Shown here one piece after another: positions 49,694 to 59,982 of a DNA stretch of 64,000 bases. Numbering within the stretch: position 1 is the stretch's first letter; each line of letters opens with the position of its first letter. The position numbers were made by a program, and so were the translations under genes. The stretch comes from J054 sp963850255 (GTDB lineage: Bacteria > Pseudomonadota > Gammaproteobacteria > Steroidobacterales > GCA-2729495), in contig CAWKLL010000028.1 in assembly GCA_963850255.1 (NCBI GenBank), positions 62,001-126,000 on the forward strand, in the 5' to 3' direction. The notes beneath the pieces are model-generated. The model saw nothing but the letters and a program-made list of their open reading frames with translations, had not been told where the DNA came from and made no database searches.

Positions 49694-52234
49694 ATGGCAA
49701 GTTCTTCCCTTCTCCTGCTCCGTACCGCCGCTGCCCGTACTCGTAGACTAGTCCCAGCGTCAACCTTTGCGTCCACGTCCCAGAAGCAGCAGCAGCAGAT
49801 GCGACTGGTCCGTCCAGGAACAGCGGCGACCACGATCGGTCTAGTCGCTGCAGCTGCCACCACGACCACGACCTTCCCGTCGTCCTACTATTACCGGTAC
49901 CACTTTGGTGCACGTCCTGTATCAGCCTTTGCTACCCCTTCTTCAGCACGACCTGCGTCAGCATTTTCTTCCTCAACAAGTAAAAGTACATCACGTAAAA
50001 TGTCGTCCCCGAGCGCATCTGCCGCCGAGGCTGAGGCCGTAACAGCAAACGGCGCCAGCAACGGAGAAGAAGGAACGAGCAAGAAGCAGCAGCAATCCCA
50101 TCCCCTCAACGCCCTCGCCAACAACTTCGATCACACGTGGCTCAATCATCTCGACGCCGAGTCCGAATCCTCCAGGCGCAGTGCGATGATACACACTCGT
50201 CATTCCTCCATGGACGATCCTCTGTTCAACCGCTCCAAGCGTCCGGTGTTCGATGGTCACTACGTGGAAGTTCAGCCGACACCGCTGAAGAATCCTCGAT
50301 TGATCCTTCACAGCAATGACATGGCCCGTCGGCTCGGACTTGGCGAGGAGGCTGTCAAATCCGAGGAATTTACCAAATTCTTTTCGGGAGATGTCACCGA
50401 TGCCCTTGCCGGCCTATCTTCCACCACCGACGAGGAGCGATTCGGCGCCACTTGGGCAACTCCGTACGCGCTCTCCATCATGGGGACGCGCTACACGTCC
50501 AACTGTCCCTTTGGCACCGGAGATGGATACGGCGACGGTCGTGCCATTAGCATCGGCGAAGTTACCGTATCCCCGGAACATGCCGAACATCCCGCCTCGC
50601 CGCGATATGAGATGCAGCTAAAGGGTGCCGGACCGACGCCGTTTTGTCGCGGTGCGGATGGTCGCGCCGTCCTCCGTTCGTCGATACGGGAATTCTTGGC
50701 GAGCGAGGCGATGCACCATTTGGGCGTGAAGACTACCCGGGCACTGAGTTTGGTGGTCAGCGACGGCCCGGACGGCGATACGTCCATGAGGCCGTGGTAT
50801 TCCGAAGACAGCAAGCGGAAGGTACCCAGCATGGACGATCCGCGATTGGCGCAGTACACCGATGCTCAGAAGCGTCAGATACTCGCCCAGCTTCAGGTGC
50901 AGGCGAGGGATAATCCTGATATCATGATTGAAGAGCCGTGCGCGATCACCTGTCGGGTCAGTCCTAGCTTTGTTAGGGTTGGACACTTGGATTTGTTCGC
51001 CCGAAGAGCCACCAAGGCTAGTGGTAAGGACGGGAAGCAGTACGATACGTCCACGCCAGAATGGGAGGCATTGGAGAAGCTCATATGGCATGCCGCGTAT
51101 CGAGAGTTTCCAAAAACGGCCTATGATCCCTACAAGGACAGTGATGATATTGGATCTGCTGCCAAGGCTCTGTTGAAGTGTAGTATGAATGGTATTGCCA
51201 CAATGGTTGCGGGATGGATCAGAGTCGGGTTCACGCAGGGTAATTTCAACGCCGATAACTGTCTAGTAGGCGGCCGTCAAATGGACTACGGACCCTTTGG
51301 ATTCGTTGATGAGTACCATCCATTGTATGCCAAGGTAAGTTGTACCGTGGAATTGCCTTTATTCGGTCTTGTACTACTAGTACTTTTACCGAAAGTCGAA
51401 TCTTACCCTATCCGTTGTTTCCTTCTTGTTCTTCTGTAGTGGACCGGCTCTGGGGAGCACTTTGGCTTCCTCAACCAGCCTCAGGCAGGATTCACAAACT
51501 TTGCCGTCATGGTAGAGAGCGTCTTGCCTGTTATCTCTGCCCACTGCGGCGCCGAGGAGGCCAGTAAGTTCAAAGAAGAGCTCATGGCCGAAGGTGCGAC
51601 GATATTTCAGGGCAAAGTTGATGAAGTATTCAGGGCCAAGCTCGGCTTCCATCCTACCGATGAGGCAGCCGACGAACTTTGGTCGGAGTTAGAGCCGCTA
51701 TTCCGCGAGACGAGGGTAGACTGGACCATGTTTTGGAGACAGCTGTACGAGGTTGTCAAGCAGTTCCCCGTCACATCAGACGCATCGACGGATTATGGCG
51801 ATATGCTGGAAGTACTCGTGGCCGATGATGGCAAGAGAGCAGGCTCAAGTCCATTCTACGAAGAGCTCTCCACGGAATCAAGAGCCAAATATCTAAAGTG
51901 GATTAAGGAATGGAGAGAAACGCTCGTTGCGTCGTATAAGGAGGATGGAGCTTCAGCCAAGGGAGTCGCCGCTGATGCTGCCACTGGCGAGGACATGTCC
52001 GCGGAGGAGAGGATGCGATTAGCCAATCCCAAGTATATTCTACGAGAAAGAACTCTGGTAGATGCCTATGGCAAGGCCGCCAATGGCGATGAGTACATGA
52101 TAAAGGAGCTCCTTGATTTGGTAGAACATCCGTATGACGAGGGTACTGATGAGCAATCTGAGAAATACTACCGAAGAGCTCCCGACGAAGCGCTCAAGGC
52201 AGGCGGTACTGCCTACATGTCCTGATCCTCGTAA
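49694..52234 (+). CDS. SELENOO: Selenoprotein O (SelO) with in-frame UGA for selenocysteine (2 exons)
   Basis: SelO is a pseudokinase-fold enzyme that transfers AMP to proteins, usually in mitochondria. Exons 49694-51334 and 51440-52234 join in phase 0. The core shows GDVTDALAG, the KGAGPTPFCRGADGRAVLRS nucleotide-binding region, REFLASEAMHHLGVKTTRALS and the metal-site NFNADNCLVGGRQMDYGPFG. The frame meets TGA at 52223-52225, then TCC TCG TAA. Read as selenocysteine this gives U-S-S at residues 809-811, where bacterial SelO has C-S-S and human SelO has Sec as third-last residue. The N-terminus is Arg/Ser-rich (mitochondrial type) but also contains VSAFATP and ASAFSSS, which resemble plastid cleavage motifs. 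Confidence 0.92.
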
Positions 52235-52300
52235 GCGCGTAGTAATGGATGCTTTTTGCTTGATGCGAATCAGTACGTCGCAAGAAGCATCACTACGCGC
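52235..52300 (+). promoter_or_regulatory. Strong RNA hairpin directly after the SelO stop codon
   Basis: GCGCGTAGT (52235-52243) pairs perfectly with ACTACGCGC (52292-52300). After a four-base bulge, GATGCTTTTTGC (52248-52259) pairs with GCAAGAAGCATC (52280-52291) with one G-U pair, leaving a 20-base loop. The hairpin begins one base after the TAA and nine bases after the UGA codon ends. It lacks the tandem G-A quartet of a SECIS element and lies too close to the UGA for one. A role in UGA recoding, like the stem-loops known just downstream of some Sec codons, is an inference. Confidence 0.7.
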
Positions 52301-53014
52301 GAATACAAGCGATATTGTGGAGAAAACTATTGTTCTATCCTGGTAGCCGAGCACGGCCAGCCTACTCGAGAATGACGGACGAGGATTGCACTAATTGTCT
52401 TCATGCATGTCATGTATTGATACTATGCACAGACTGTAGTGGCCCTGGTCCTGACATCGTGTAGGTTGCAGGTACTTTTTCGGTAGAAAAGTCAGATAAT
52501 TCTAGGTAGAAATTTTCTAGTCTCAGCTATACTCGTCCCCCGACGACTGCGCAGCAGCTGCTACCATGGTACAGTTGATTGGCTGATGATTACGATCAGT
52601 GATTGATTCGATTACAGCACGGAATTACAGCTGTAGATCCGATTCGATTCCTTCGATTCGATTCTTCGATCGGGCACATGCATGTATCGCAAAAGAGTGC
52701 CCTGCTGGTTTTAGTCCGAGCGTAGAAGTTACAGTATGACGCGGCCGTGGCACATATTTTGTATGTGTTTTGCTTTTTTATGAAGTCTGAGAGTACAGTG
52801 TACCGGTAGGAGTATGGAGTGAGTCAAGTGTCGAGTCGAGTCGTATCGTTACCTTTTGAACCGAGACTTTTATGTGAAGCAGAAATATTTCAGCTTTACT
52901 AGGATCTCGTACATACAACTGCTCCATGCTCATATATTATAGGCAGTGCGGTTGAACCAAGGGCTAAAAAAGTTGACCGTTTGTATTTGCTCTTTTCAAG
53001 TGAGATTTCATGAG
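52301..53014. other. SelO 3' region and BTB gene upstream
   Basis: About 700 bases without a gene. A SECIS element would be expected in the first few hundred bases, but I could not identify one by eye. A smaller hairpin (TACAGC/GCTGTA, near 52,600-52,625) and a TACCGGTA word near 52,801 are present. Confidence 0.5.
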
Positions 53015-53896
53015 ATGTCGTCATCATCAGAGAGCCTTCCCGTTTTTGGCCCATATGCAGCAGAAACTCTATTAGATCTTGGTCTCATCGACAACGCCAA
53101 CACCGATAACTTCGACGTAGCAATCTGTCTGACCGGAAAGGGACAAGATAGTCCTGTAATCGTGTACGCCCACTCAACTATTCTTAGGTCCAGAGCCCAT
53201 GGGTTCTGGAGCAGGATGCATGTTACTGGTATTGGCACAACGCGTCCTATCAGAATCCATCTTCAAGACGTCGACGCAACAGCACTTTGTCGACTGCTGC
53301 GCTTCGTGTACGGAGGCGGGCTTCCAGACTTTGACAACATGTCAAGGAGAGAAATGATAGACTTGCTGGTGGTGGCTGAGAGATTCACTTGTAACAACAA
53401 GTTCTGCACTTCAAAATGCGCCTGCAAGGAAATGAAGTTAATTGCCGAGACAAAAATCACCTCATTAGGCTTCAGCATCGACAACGTGTGCGACTTTCTT
53501 CGCCTTGCACATGCGATGAAATGCTCAAAATTGAAATCGGCCGCTGTCGAATATTTAGTGCAGAACTACGAGTCTGTGTCGAAGACAGACAGGTACCGCC
53601 GTTTGATGCGTGCAAACGCCAAGAGCCCAGGGATTGCAGATGATATAATTAGAGCCGCTATTCAATACGCACCAAATCGCGAGAAGAAGAGACCGAACTC
53701 AAGCAATCCTGGCAACAAAGGCCAGCGCCAGGATGGTAAGAAGCGTCAGCGCCGCAAGGCATTGGGACGAGTACAGACTGTAGTCCAGCAGGAGATAGAC
53801 GAGGTAGAGGATCTCGCTCGAAAAGCGAAGCTCATGACAGATGAGCTGAGATCTGTGAAGAAGGACTTGGACCTTATAAAGTACGAACGAAGATAG
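53015..53896 (+). CDS. BTB/POZ domain protein
   Basis: From the ATG at 53015 the protein has 293 residues; an in-frame ATG 23 codons earlier is possible. The N-terminal half is a BTB fold: FDVAICLTGKGQDSPVIVYAHSTILRSRA, the strand IRIHLQDVDATALCRLLRFVYGG, then a helical back (IDLLVVAERFTC...LKSAAVEYLVQNYESV). The C-terminal third is basic and coiled-coil-like (KKRQRRKALGRVQ, VQQEIDEVEDLARKAKLMTDEL). BTB proteins often serve as adaptors for Cullin-3 ligases. No kelch or MATH partner domain is seen, so the role is open. Confidence 0.75.
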   Translation: MSSSSESLPVFGPYAAETLLDLGLIDNANTDNFDVAICLTGKGQDSPVIVYAHSTILRSRAHGFWSRMHVTGIGTTRPIRIHLQDVDATALCRLLRFVYGGGLPDFDNMSRREMIDLLVVAERFTCNNKFCTSKCACKEMKLIAETKITSLGFSIDNVCDFLRLAHAMKCSKLKSAAVEYLVQNYESVSKTDRYRRLMRANAKSPGIADDIIRAAIQYAPNREKKRPNSSNPGNKGQRQDGKKRQRRKALGRVQTVVQQEIDEVEDLARKAKLMTDELRSVKKDLDLIKYERR

Positions 53897-54130
53897 CTTT
53901 CATGTACATCTATCTGTATCTTCAATCTCCAGAGTAAGAAGGTACTGTAGTTATGAGGTAACCCTTTGCAAGAAGAGAACTCGCGCTGGATGTGAAGTCT
54001 AAACTAGACATCTATGTATAATTTAGTAACAAAAATCTAAATACAAGTGACACCTATCCAAGCCCTTCATCTATCTATTCACAATGAATTGTGACGGTAT
54101 CTGATCTCCTGTGCCACTTGACTTGTCTTT

Positions 54131-56101
54131 CTAATAGACTCGAGCAACAGGAGGTACGGTGGCACACTCCTCCTCATCCAGCGTGTAGTAATGGATGGGA
54201 CGGTACTTCACATCAGTCTTGCCCTTATCCTCGTCGAAGTAGGCGACGGTGTGCTTCATCCACTCATCGTCGTTGCGATCGGGATAATCCTCGTGAGCGT
54301 GAGCGCCGCGGCTCTCCTTCCGCTCCTCGGCGCTGTGCATGGTGGTGGCGGCGTTGCCCAGGAGGTTGCGACATTCGAGCGTTTCGACGAGGTCGGTGTT
54401 CCAGATGAGAGACTTGTCGGTAACCTTGACGTCGGAGAACTTTTGGACGACGTCATCAATCTTGGTCTTGCCCTCGGCCAGGAGGTCGGACGTGCGGTAG
54501 ACGGCGGCGTGCTCCTGCATGACGGCCTGCATGTCCGATCGGATCTCGGCGGTCGGCGTCGATCCCTCGGCGTAGCGGAGCCTGTCGAGATCGGCCACGG
54601 ATTCCATCCCCGCGTCGGCTCCGGCGTCGGGGACGGCATCGCCCGGCTTGGCAATGTCGGCAATGCGGAGGGCACAGGCACGGCCAAAGACGACAATGTC
54701 AAGGAGGGAGTTGGCACCGAGACGGTTGGCACCGTGGACGGAGGCGCAGGCCGATTCTCCGGCGGCGAAGAGGCCGGGTACGACCTCATCGTCCACGAAG
54801 TTACCAGTCGGAATCAAAGTTCGACCGGATCACCTCACCAAGATGATTGGTCGGAATGCCACCCATGTTGTAATGGACGGTGGGCAGGACGGGAATGGGT
54901 TCCTTGGTAACATCAACGCCGGCAAAGATGGCGGCCGTTTCACTGATACCCGGGGAGACGCTCGGCTAGCAGATCGGCGGGCAGATGATCCAAATGCAGG
55001 TAGATGTGATCGTTCTTGGGCCCGACACCGCGTCCCTCCCGAATTTCCATCGTCATGGCCCGCGAACACCACATCCCTGCTGGCCAAATCCTTGGCACTC
55101 GGCGCGTACCGTTCCATGAACCGTTCGCCCTCGGAATTGCGCAGGATGCCACCCTCGCCGCGACAGCCCTCGGTTATGAGACAGCCGGCACCGTAGATGC
55201 CGGTCGGGATGGAACTGAACGAATTCGGCATCCTGATTGGCCAGCCCGGCGCGCATGGCCATGGCATTGCCGTCGCCGGTGCAGGTGTGGGCGCTGGTGC
55301 AGCTGAAGTACGGTCCGACCATACCCGCCCGTGGCCAGCACGGTATTCTTGGCACTTGAATCGCGATGGATGGTCCCGTCCTCCATGTTGAGGGCCGTTA
55401 TGCCCGCGCACTGCCCGTCCGGGGTCATGATGAGATCGAGGGCAAAGTACTCGATGAAGTAGGTGGTGTCAAACGCGAGCGAGCGGCCGTACAGGGTGTG
55501 GAGCATGGCGTGTCCGGTGCGATCGGCGGCGCACGCGCATCGGTGGGCCTGGCCGCCCTTGCCAAAGTCGAGCGACTGTCCGCCGAAGGCGCGCTGGTAG
55601 ATCTTGCCGTCCTCGGTCCGGCTGAAGGGGAGGCCGAACTCCTCCAGCTCGAGGACGGCGGCGGGGGCCTCGCGGCACATGTAGTGGATGGCGTCCTGGT
55701 CGCCGAGCCAGTCGGAGCCCTTGACGGTGTCGTACATGTGCCAGCGCCAGTCGTCCTCGGACATGTTGCCGAGGGCGGCGTTGACGCCGCCCTGGGCGGC
55801 GACGGTGTGGGAGCGGGTGGGGAACAGCTTGGAGACGCAGGCTGTTTTGAAGCCGGCTTCGGACAGGCCCATGGCGGCGCGGAGACCGGCGCCGCCGGCG
55901 CCGACTACCACGGCGTCGAATTCGTGATCTACGATGGTGTAGTCGCCCTGGATTTGGGTTTGGGTCGATAGAGAGCGAGCGCGTGCTCGTGCCACGGCGG
56001 AAGACCTGGACGCATTGGTGGTAGTCCAGTAGTGCCAGTGGAGGCAGTGGAGGCAGCACTGCGCTTGATGCCCTGCTTGAGGGCAGATCGGAGGGCCAAC
56101 A
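54131..56101 (-). CDS. SDHA: Succinate dehydrogenase flavoprotein subunit, mitochondrial (multiple frameshifts)
   Basis: SDHA oxidises succinate to fumarate in complex II of the inner mitochondrial membrane. The span of 657 codons from the ATG at 56101 fits the family without introns. It shows a presequence (MLALRSALKQGIKRSA), the FAD-binding VVVGAGGAGLRAAMGLSEAG, the flavin-linked histidine in RSHTVAAQGGVNAALGN, and GTIHRDSSAKNTVLATGGYGR. Further on are FHPTGIYGAGCLITEG, LPTVHYNMGG and GESACASVHGANRLGANSLLD. The frame is broken near 56,030, 55,312, 55,205, 55,065, 54,946 and 54,815. The last five are each repaired by removing one base. Because the protein is essential and all blocks are conserved, I read these as sequence errors. 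Confidence 0.9.
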
Positions 56102-56672
56102 TGCTCGAAACTGATCTACTGCCGATATGGTGAAAAAAAAGAATGCCGTCGTATCTATCTTGTCGTCAATTTCGTTATTATTTATTTCTCCTCCCGTTTT
56201 TGCTTTGACTACTAGTAGCTAGCTAGACGACTCGACTCTCTTTAGTTACAAGTCGCTGAGTAAGCGTATTATTGCACAGATAGATGGAGGTAATGCCAAG
56301 AAGGTGTACTAGTATTGGAAGATGGGTCAGACATACCCATCCCTCTGCTGGCATCGGCAACAACCAAAGCAAGTCAGAGATCCAAAAACGGCGAAAGCCA
56401 GCAAAAGAGGCATTGCAAAAGGTGCGAAGGCGAAAATGCCGAAGGCAAACGAAAAAAGGCCTGATGACGCAGAGGCGAAGAAAACAGCTGGCTGGCTCTC
56501 TCGCCTCCGCCGGGACTACATGACTCATTGTTGAGATGACGACTCTTCATGCCTGCAGACCACCTCGCGTACGTCACCGCAGATTTTTCCTTGCTTTTCC
56601 CTCCTTCTTCGCTGACAGCTGTGCTTGTTCCTCCTCCACAACCCCCCTTTTTCTGTTTTGTTGTCGGTAACC
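56102..56672. other. Divergent promoter region
   Basis: Space between SDHA and the small plastid-protein gene, which are divergently transcribed. It is partly AT-rich, with Lys/Arg-rich chance frames on the plus strand. No gene is supported. Confidence 0.5.
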
Positions 56673-57443
56673 ATGCGTGTTCTCGCCGTCCTAGCCCTCG
56701 TCGGCTCCGCCGCCGCATTCGCCCCCTCCCCATCGTAAGTTGTGTGTGTGCTTACAGCTGTAGCTCCTCTAGTTTTCGGGTTCGTTCGATTGGGGCAATC
56801 GCGGGAGTGGAAGGAGAAAAAAAAAACGACGAGCGATACCACCGCAGAGGGAGGGAGTTTGATGGGAGCAGTGGTTGAACTACGTTGGTAGTGTGTGTTG
56901 CTTTCCACGGTACCTGGTACACTAGAAGAATGGGCCTTGTTGCCTGCTGGACTGGACCAAAGCAATCGAGTGGAATGAACCTACCGGTAACCAATGGAAC
57001 ACCAGCACGCGCCTCCGAGGAGATGGCCGTCATAATGTGGAGGCGGGGCCGTACCGCCGATTACCGACTTGTGTTGTAACGAGGAAGGCTGACGAAAGTT
57101 ATCGCATCATGTGTTGGAAGATACACACATCTTCTGCAGGTGCCCTTGTCTCGAATTATTTCGTAAGCATGCGCCCTTTCCTCTCTCCTCACCCATAATA
57201 CATACATCTCTCTCTCTCTCTCTATTTCAATCCACAACCTATCGTCGCAACAACAACGACAGGGCCTTCGCCCGATCCGTCTCCCTCAACGCCGAGACCG
57301 AGGAGTGGACCGCCCCTCCCGAGTGGAAGGAGAAGGACTTCGAGGCCCAGATCAAGAAGCTCGAGAAGGAGGCCGAGGAGCGCCTGGACACCAAGATCGA
57401 CGAGCTCAAGCGCAATATCGCCAGCGCCGGAAAGTCGGATTAA
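56673..57443 (+). CDS. Small plastid-targeted helical protein, 80 residues (2 exons)
   Basis: Exon 1 (56673-56734) has only 62 bases and exon 2 (57263-57443) has 181; the 528-base intron has a GTAAGT donor and an ACAG acceptor, and the phase fits. The product starts with a signal peptide (MRVLAVLALVGSAAA) ending in AFAPSPSAFA, the classic diatom plastid import motif. A mature part of about 50 residues follows (ETEEWTAPPEWKEKDFEAQI, then a charged helix to the C-terminus). No family is recognised. Its small size and simple helix suggest a small accessory subunit in the stroma or thylakoid lumen. Confidence 0.82.
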
Positions 57444-58103
57444 ACTAACTCTCACGCACACACCAATGAAAATGAATTGATAAAATATTATTGGTGTTAT
57501 GAAATGAACATCTGCGCACAGTTCGTCTTCTCTTTGACAATGCAGAGATATGCATTTATCAACGGGGGAGGCGTTTGGTTGCGTTGCGCGAGGCCGCGAG
57601 GCGAGTTAATAAAGTTGACTTGACTTGTGGTTGGAACTTATTGGAGGAATGCGCGGAATGCAGTGCTGTCTCCTCTGATACTTGATTTGGCTGTAGACTA
57701 ATCTTTACTTTTCGATAAAGGGTATTTATTTATTTGAACAAGATATGTGTAGTACTACTACAACTACGTCGTAGCAGGCTGGCATTCCGTGTGTACTACG
57801 AAGTCAAGTTGAACCTGACGTTGAAAAACAAGTTTAGCCCTCATATGCATGTTGCAATGTTTAGATTCGATACTAGGCCTACTGGAATGGCATAATCGTA
57901 GTCTATGTGGCCATGCTGTGAGAGCTTGAAGCATAGGTTTTGGTATGAGGGAATTCTCAGACTCCAAAAATATTATATGTATGTTCCTAGTGTTGCATTT
58001 TCGCTAAAGTTTGATAGTAGTATTACCTTTTCACTCTGTAAAGCCCATTGAAATTAATACATTATTAGCTGCGTGCTATTGGAACTCAACGTTACTCCAA
58101 CCC
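57444..58103. other. 3' flanks of convergent genes
   Basis: AT-rich sequence between the small plastid-protein gene and the TSR2 gene, which converge. No gene is supported. Confidence 0.5.
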
Positions 58104-58788
58104 TCATCTTGCCTTACGACCCTTACGGGGCACTACGGGAGCAAATCCGTCATCGTCAAACTCAACCTGTGGCTTTTCCGGTGCAGCCTCACCCAGCTGT
58201 CTCGGCGGCGGGACACTGGCAGCCGGTTTGGAAGTTGGCAGCGGACCAAACAATCCCTCCGAGGCATACGACGAGGCCACCTGCTGCGCCGTCATTACCT
58301 GATCGACGGTACTACCAACACCTTCATCATCATTACTCGTCGTCGTCCTCATCCAGTTCACCTTCAGTCTGCACCACAGCCTTGTGCGCTGGCATGGCCG
58401 CAACAACAGCCTGAGCATTGGCCACAACCTGTCGAGCGAGAGTAACATCGCCCACCCTACATCCCTCATACATTCTGTAAATAACATCTGCAAGTTGTCG
58501 TTCACTTCCATCCTCGAGGACGACGCTAAACTCCTCCTCCATGTACGACGCCAAATTATCTTCCAGCTCCTCTTGTGCCATCTTGGGCTTGCCTGAGGCA
58601 TCGAATTGTTCGAATATGTTGGCCCGGAGATCTTCGGCCTTGGCCTTGGAATCCACGCCGCCCCAATCGCCTTCTACGGCTGTTCGGAGGGCCGACCAAG
58701 AGCGGAGAGCGGCTGTTACGCCCGCCTGAAACTCGGCTAGAGCGTCTACTGCTGGTCCCTGTGGTTGTTGTTGGAGGGCCGCCATCAC
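58104..58788 (-). CDS. TSR2: Pre-rRNA-processing protein TSR2 (one frameshift)
   Basis: TSR2 escorts the ribosomal protein eS26 and is needed for 20S pre-rRNA processing. The family core is clear: EFQAGVTAALRSWSALRTAVEGDWGG near residue 20, then KAEDLRANIFEQF, LEDNLASYMEEEFSVVLEDGS and VIYRMYEGCRVGD. An acidic stretch is interrupted near 58,335 by one extra base. Removing it joins the frame to the C-terminal segment ending VEFDDDGFAPVVPRKGRK, typical of TSR2 tails, for about 227 residues. Without the correction, the protein would stop at DEDDDE. Confidence 0.87.
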
Positions 58789-59131
58789 TACCGGTATTCT
58801 AGCCTACATAGTCATGTAATGACTGACTAACTTATCCCTGGCGATTTCGATGGCTGTGCGAAAAAGCGGGAAGCAGTGCGCCAGCGACCAGCACACGGTC
58901 ACGCGCCACGCCACGCGCGAAGGGTGAGAGGCGCCGCGCGGTCGCGCGGTCGGCATCCCGCGGTCGCCAGCATCTCCGCTCACTTCATCCGGCCGAAAGC
59001 TCCTGACATACCTACCAGTAGTACCTTATGCCCACCCGAAGGCTCATCCTCTCCCTCCGCTCTTTGCTCGCAAACCTCATTAGCGACCAGCAGCTTTCGT
59101 AACTAACAGATTCCCCCCCTTTTAAGACAAA
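58789..59131. other. Divergent promoter region
   Basis: About 340 bases between divergent TSR2 and LTO1, two ribosome-related genes, which may therefore share regulation. It contains a TACCGGTA word immediately beside the TSR2 start and GC-rich inverted words near 58,910-58,960. Confidence 0.5.
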
Positions 59132-59824
59132 ATGTCGTTGCCCATCAGGCCACCGCCGCGGGCAGATCCTCCTTCCTCATCACCTGAAACCAACTTTGAA
59201 GATCTTTGTTTAGACCCATACCAATCAAACTTTGACAGCGGGCGCAATGAAGGTCATGCCGCCGGATTGAAAGCTGGACATGACGAGGGAAGAAAGCTAG
59301 GACATCAGAAGGGATTGGAGGTTGGTATTGAGTTAGGATACATGCATGGGGTCGCTACGACAATACAGACTGAGGTGCTGCCAACAATGGCTCAAGAGGC
59401 GGAGGATGATTCCAATTCTATACGGCGTATGCAAAAGATTGAAAAGTCTATCGATGAACTGATTGAAGCAATCGACGGATTTCCCTCACCTGATGAGATA
59501 TTTCGTCGTGAGGAGATACCCACCAGTTCTGGCGTTGTCGAGTATGATCATGTTGATGTGTTGCGTAATGATAGCGAGGGAACGCAGACGGCAGCAGCGA
59601 TAGAAACGAATGGAAAAGCAGTGGACATATCTGGAAGGATGCAACGGATACGGGCCAAGTTTAAGCTATTATGTGTGCAGTTGAAGGTACCGGAACTGTC
59701 ACTTACCAAAGTTATGGACGATGCGAAATCTACTGCAGCAACTCCTTCCGAGAGTAACGAGACGAACAAAGAAGGAAGTTCCAAGGATACTGGTGGAAGT
59801 ACCGAAGGGGATCAGGACTGGTGA
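59132..59824 (+). CDS. LTO1: LTO1 / ORAOV1-like deca-GX3 protein
   Basis: Lto1 with Yae1 recruits the ribosome-recycling ATPase Rli1/ABCE1 to the cytosolic iron-sulfur targeting complex. The 230-residue protein has exactly ten glycines spaced every fourth residue, from Gly37 to Gly73, the defining deca-GX3 motif. A helical middle (IRRMQKIEKSIDELIEAIDG) and a conserved C-terminal helix (RIRAKFKLLCVQLKVPELSL) follow. The protein ends in Asp-Trp, matching the C-terminal acidic-aromatic tail by which Lto1 docks to the targeting complex. The length is somewhat above the yeast protein because of a Ser/Thr-rich linker. Confidence 0.88.
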   Translation: MSLPIRPPPRADPPSSSPETNFEDLCLDPYQSNFDSGRNEGHAAGLKAGHDEGRKLGHQKGLEVGIELGYMHGVATTIQTEVLPTMAQEAEDDSNSIRRMQKIEKSIDELIEAIDGFPSPDEIFRREEIPTSSGVVEYDHVDVLRNDSEGTQTAAAIETNGKAVDISGRMQRIRAKFKLLCVQLKVPELSLTKVMDDAKSTAATPSESNETNKEGSSKDTGGSTEGDQDW

Positions 59825-59982
59825 TGCGCTATACCATGTAGACGCTACTATTTCCTATGTTTCGCAAAAATACAAATTATGTGAGCGTAGAATGATTGTA
59901 TTTTATTGTATTGTAACAGAATACAAGGAAGGTATCGCAAAAGAGTGCCTAGTTTAATGAAAGAGGCAGCGAAAGCGGAATG

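Noticed and set aside
52301..52620. SECIS candidates starting at ATGA or GTGA (for example near 52,371 and 52,598)
   Set aside because: None could be folded by eye into a 10-13 base-pair helix with a G-A quartet and an apical AA.
55366..55971. 201-codon plus-strand frame
   Set aside because: It is antisense to the highly conserved FAD-binding part of SDHA.
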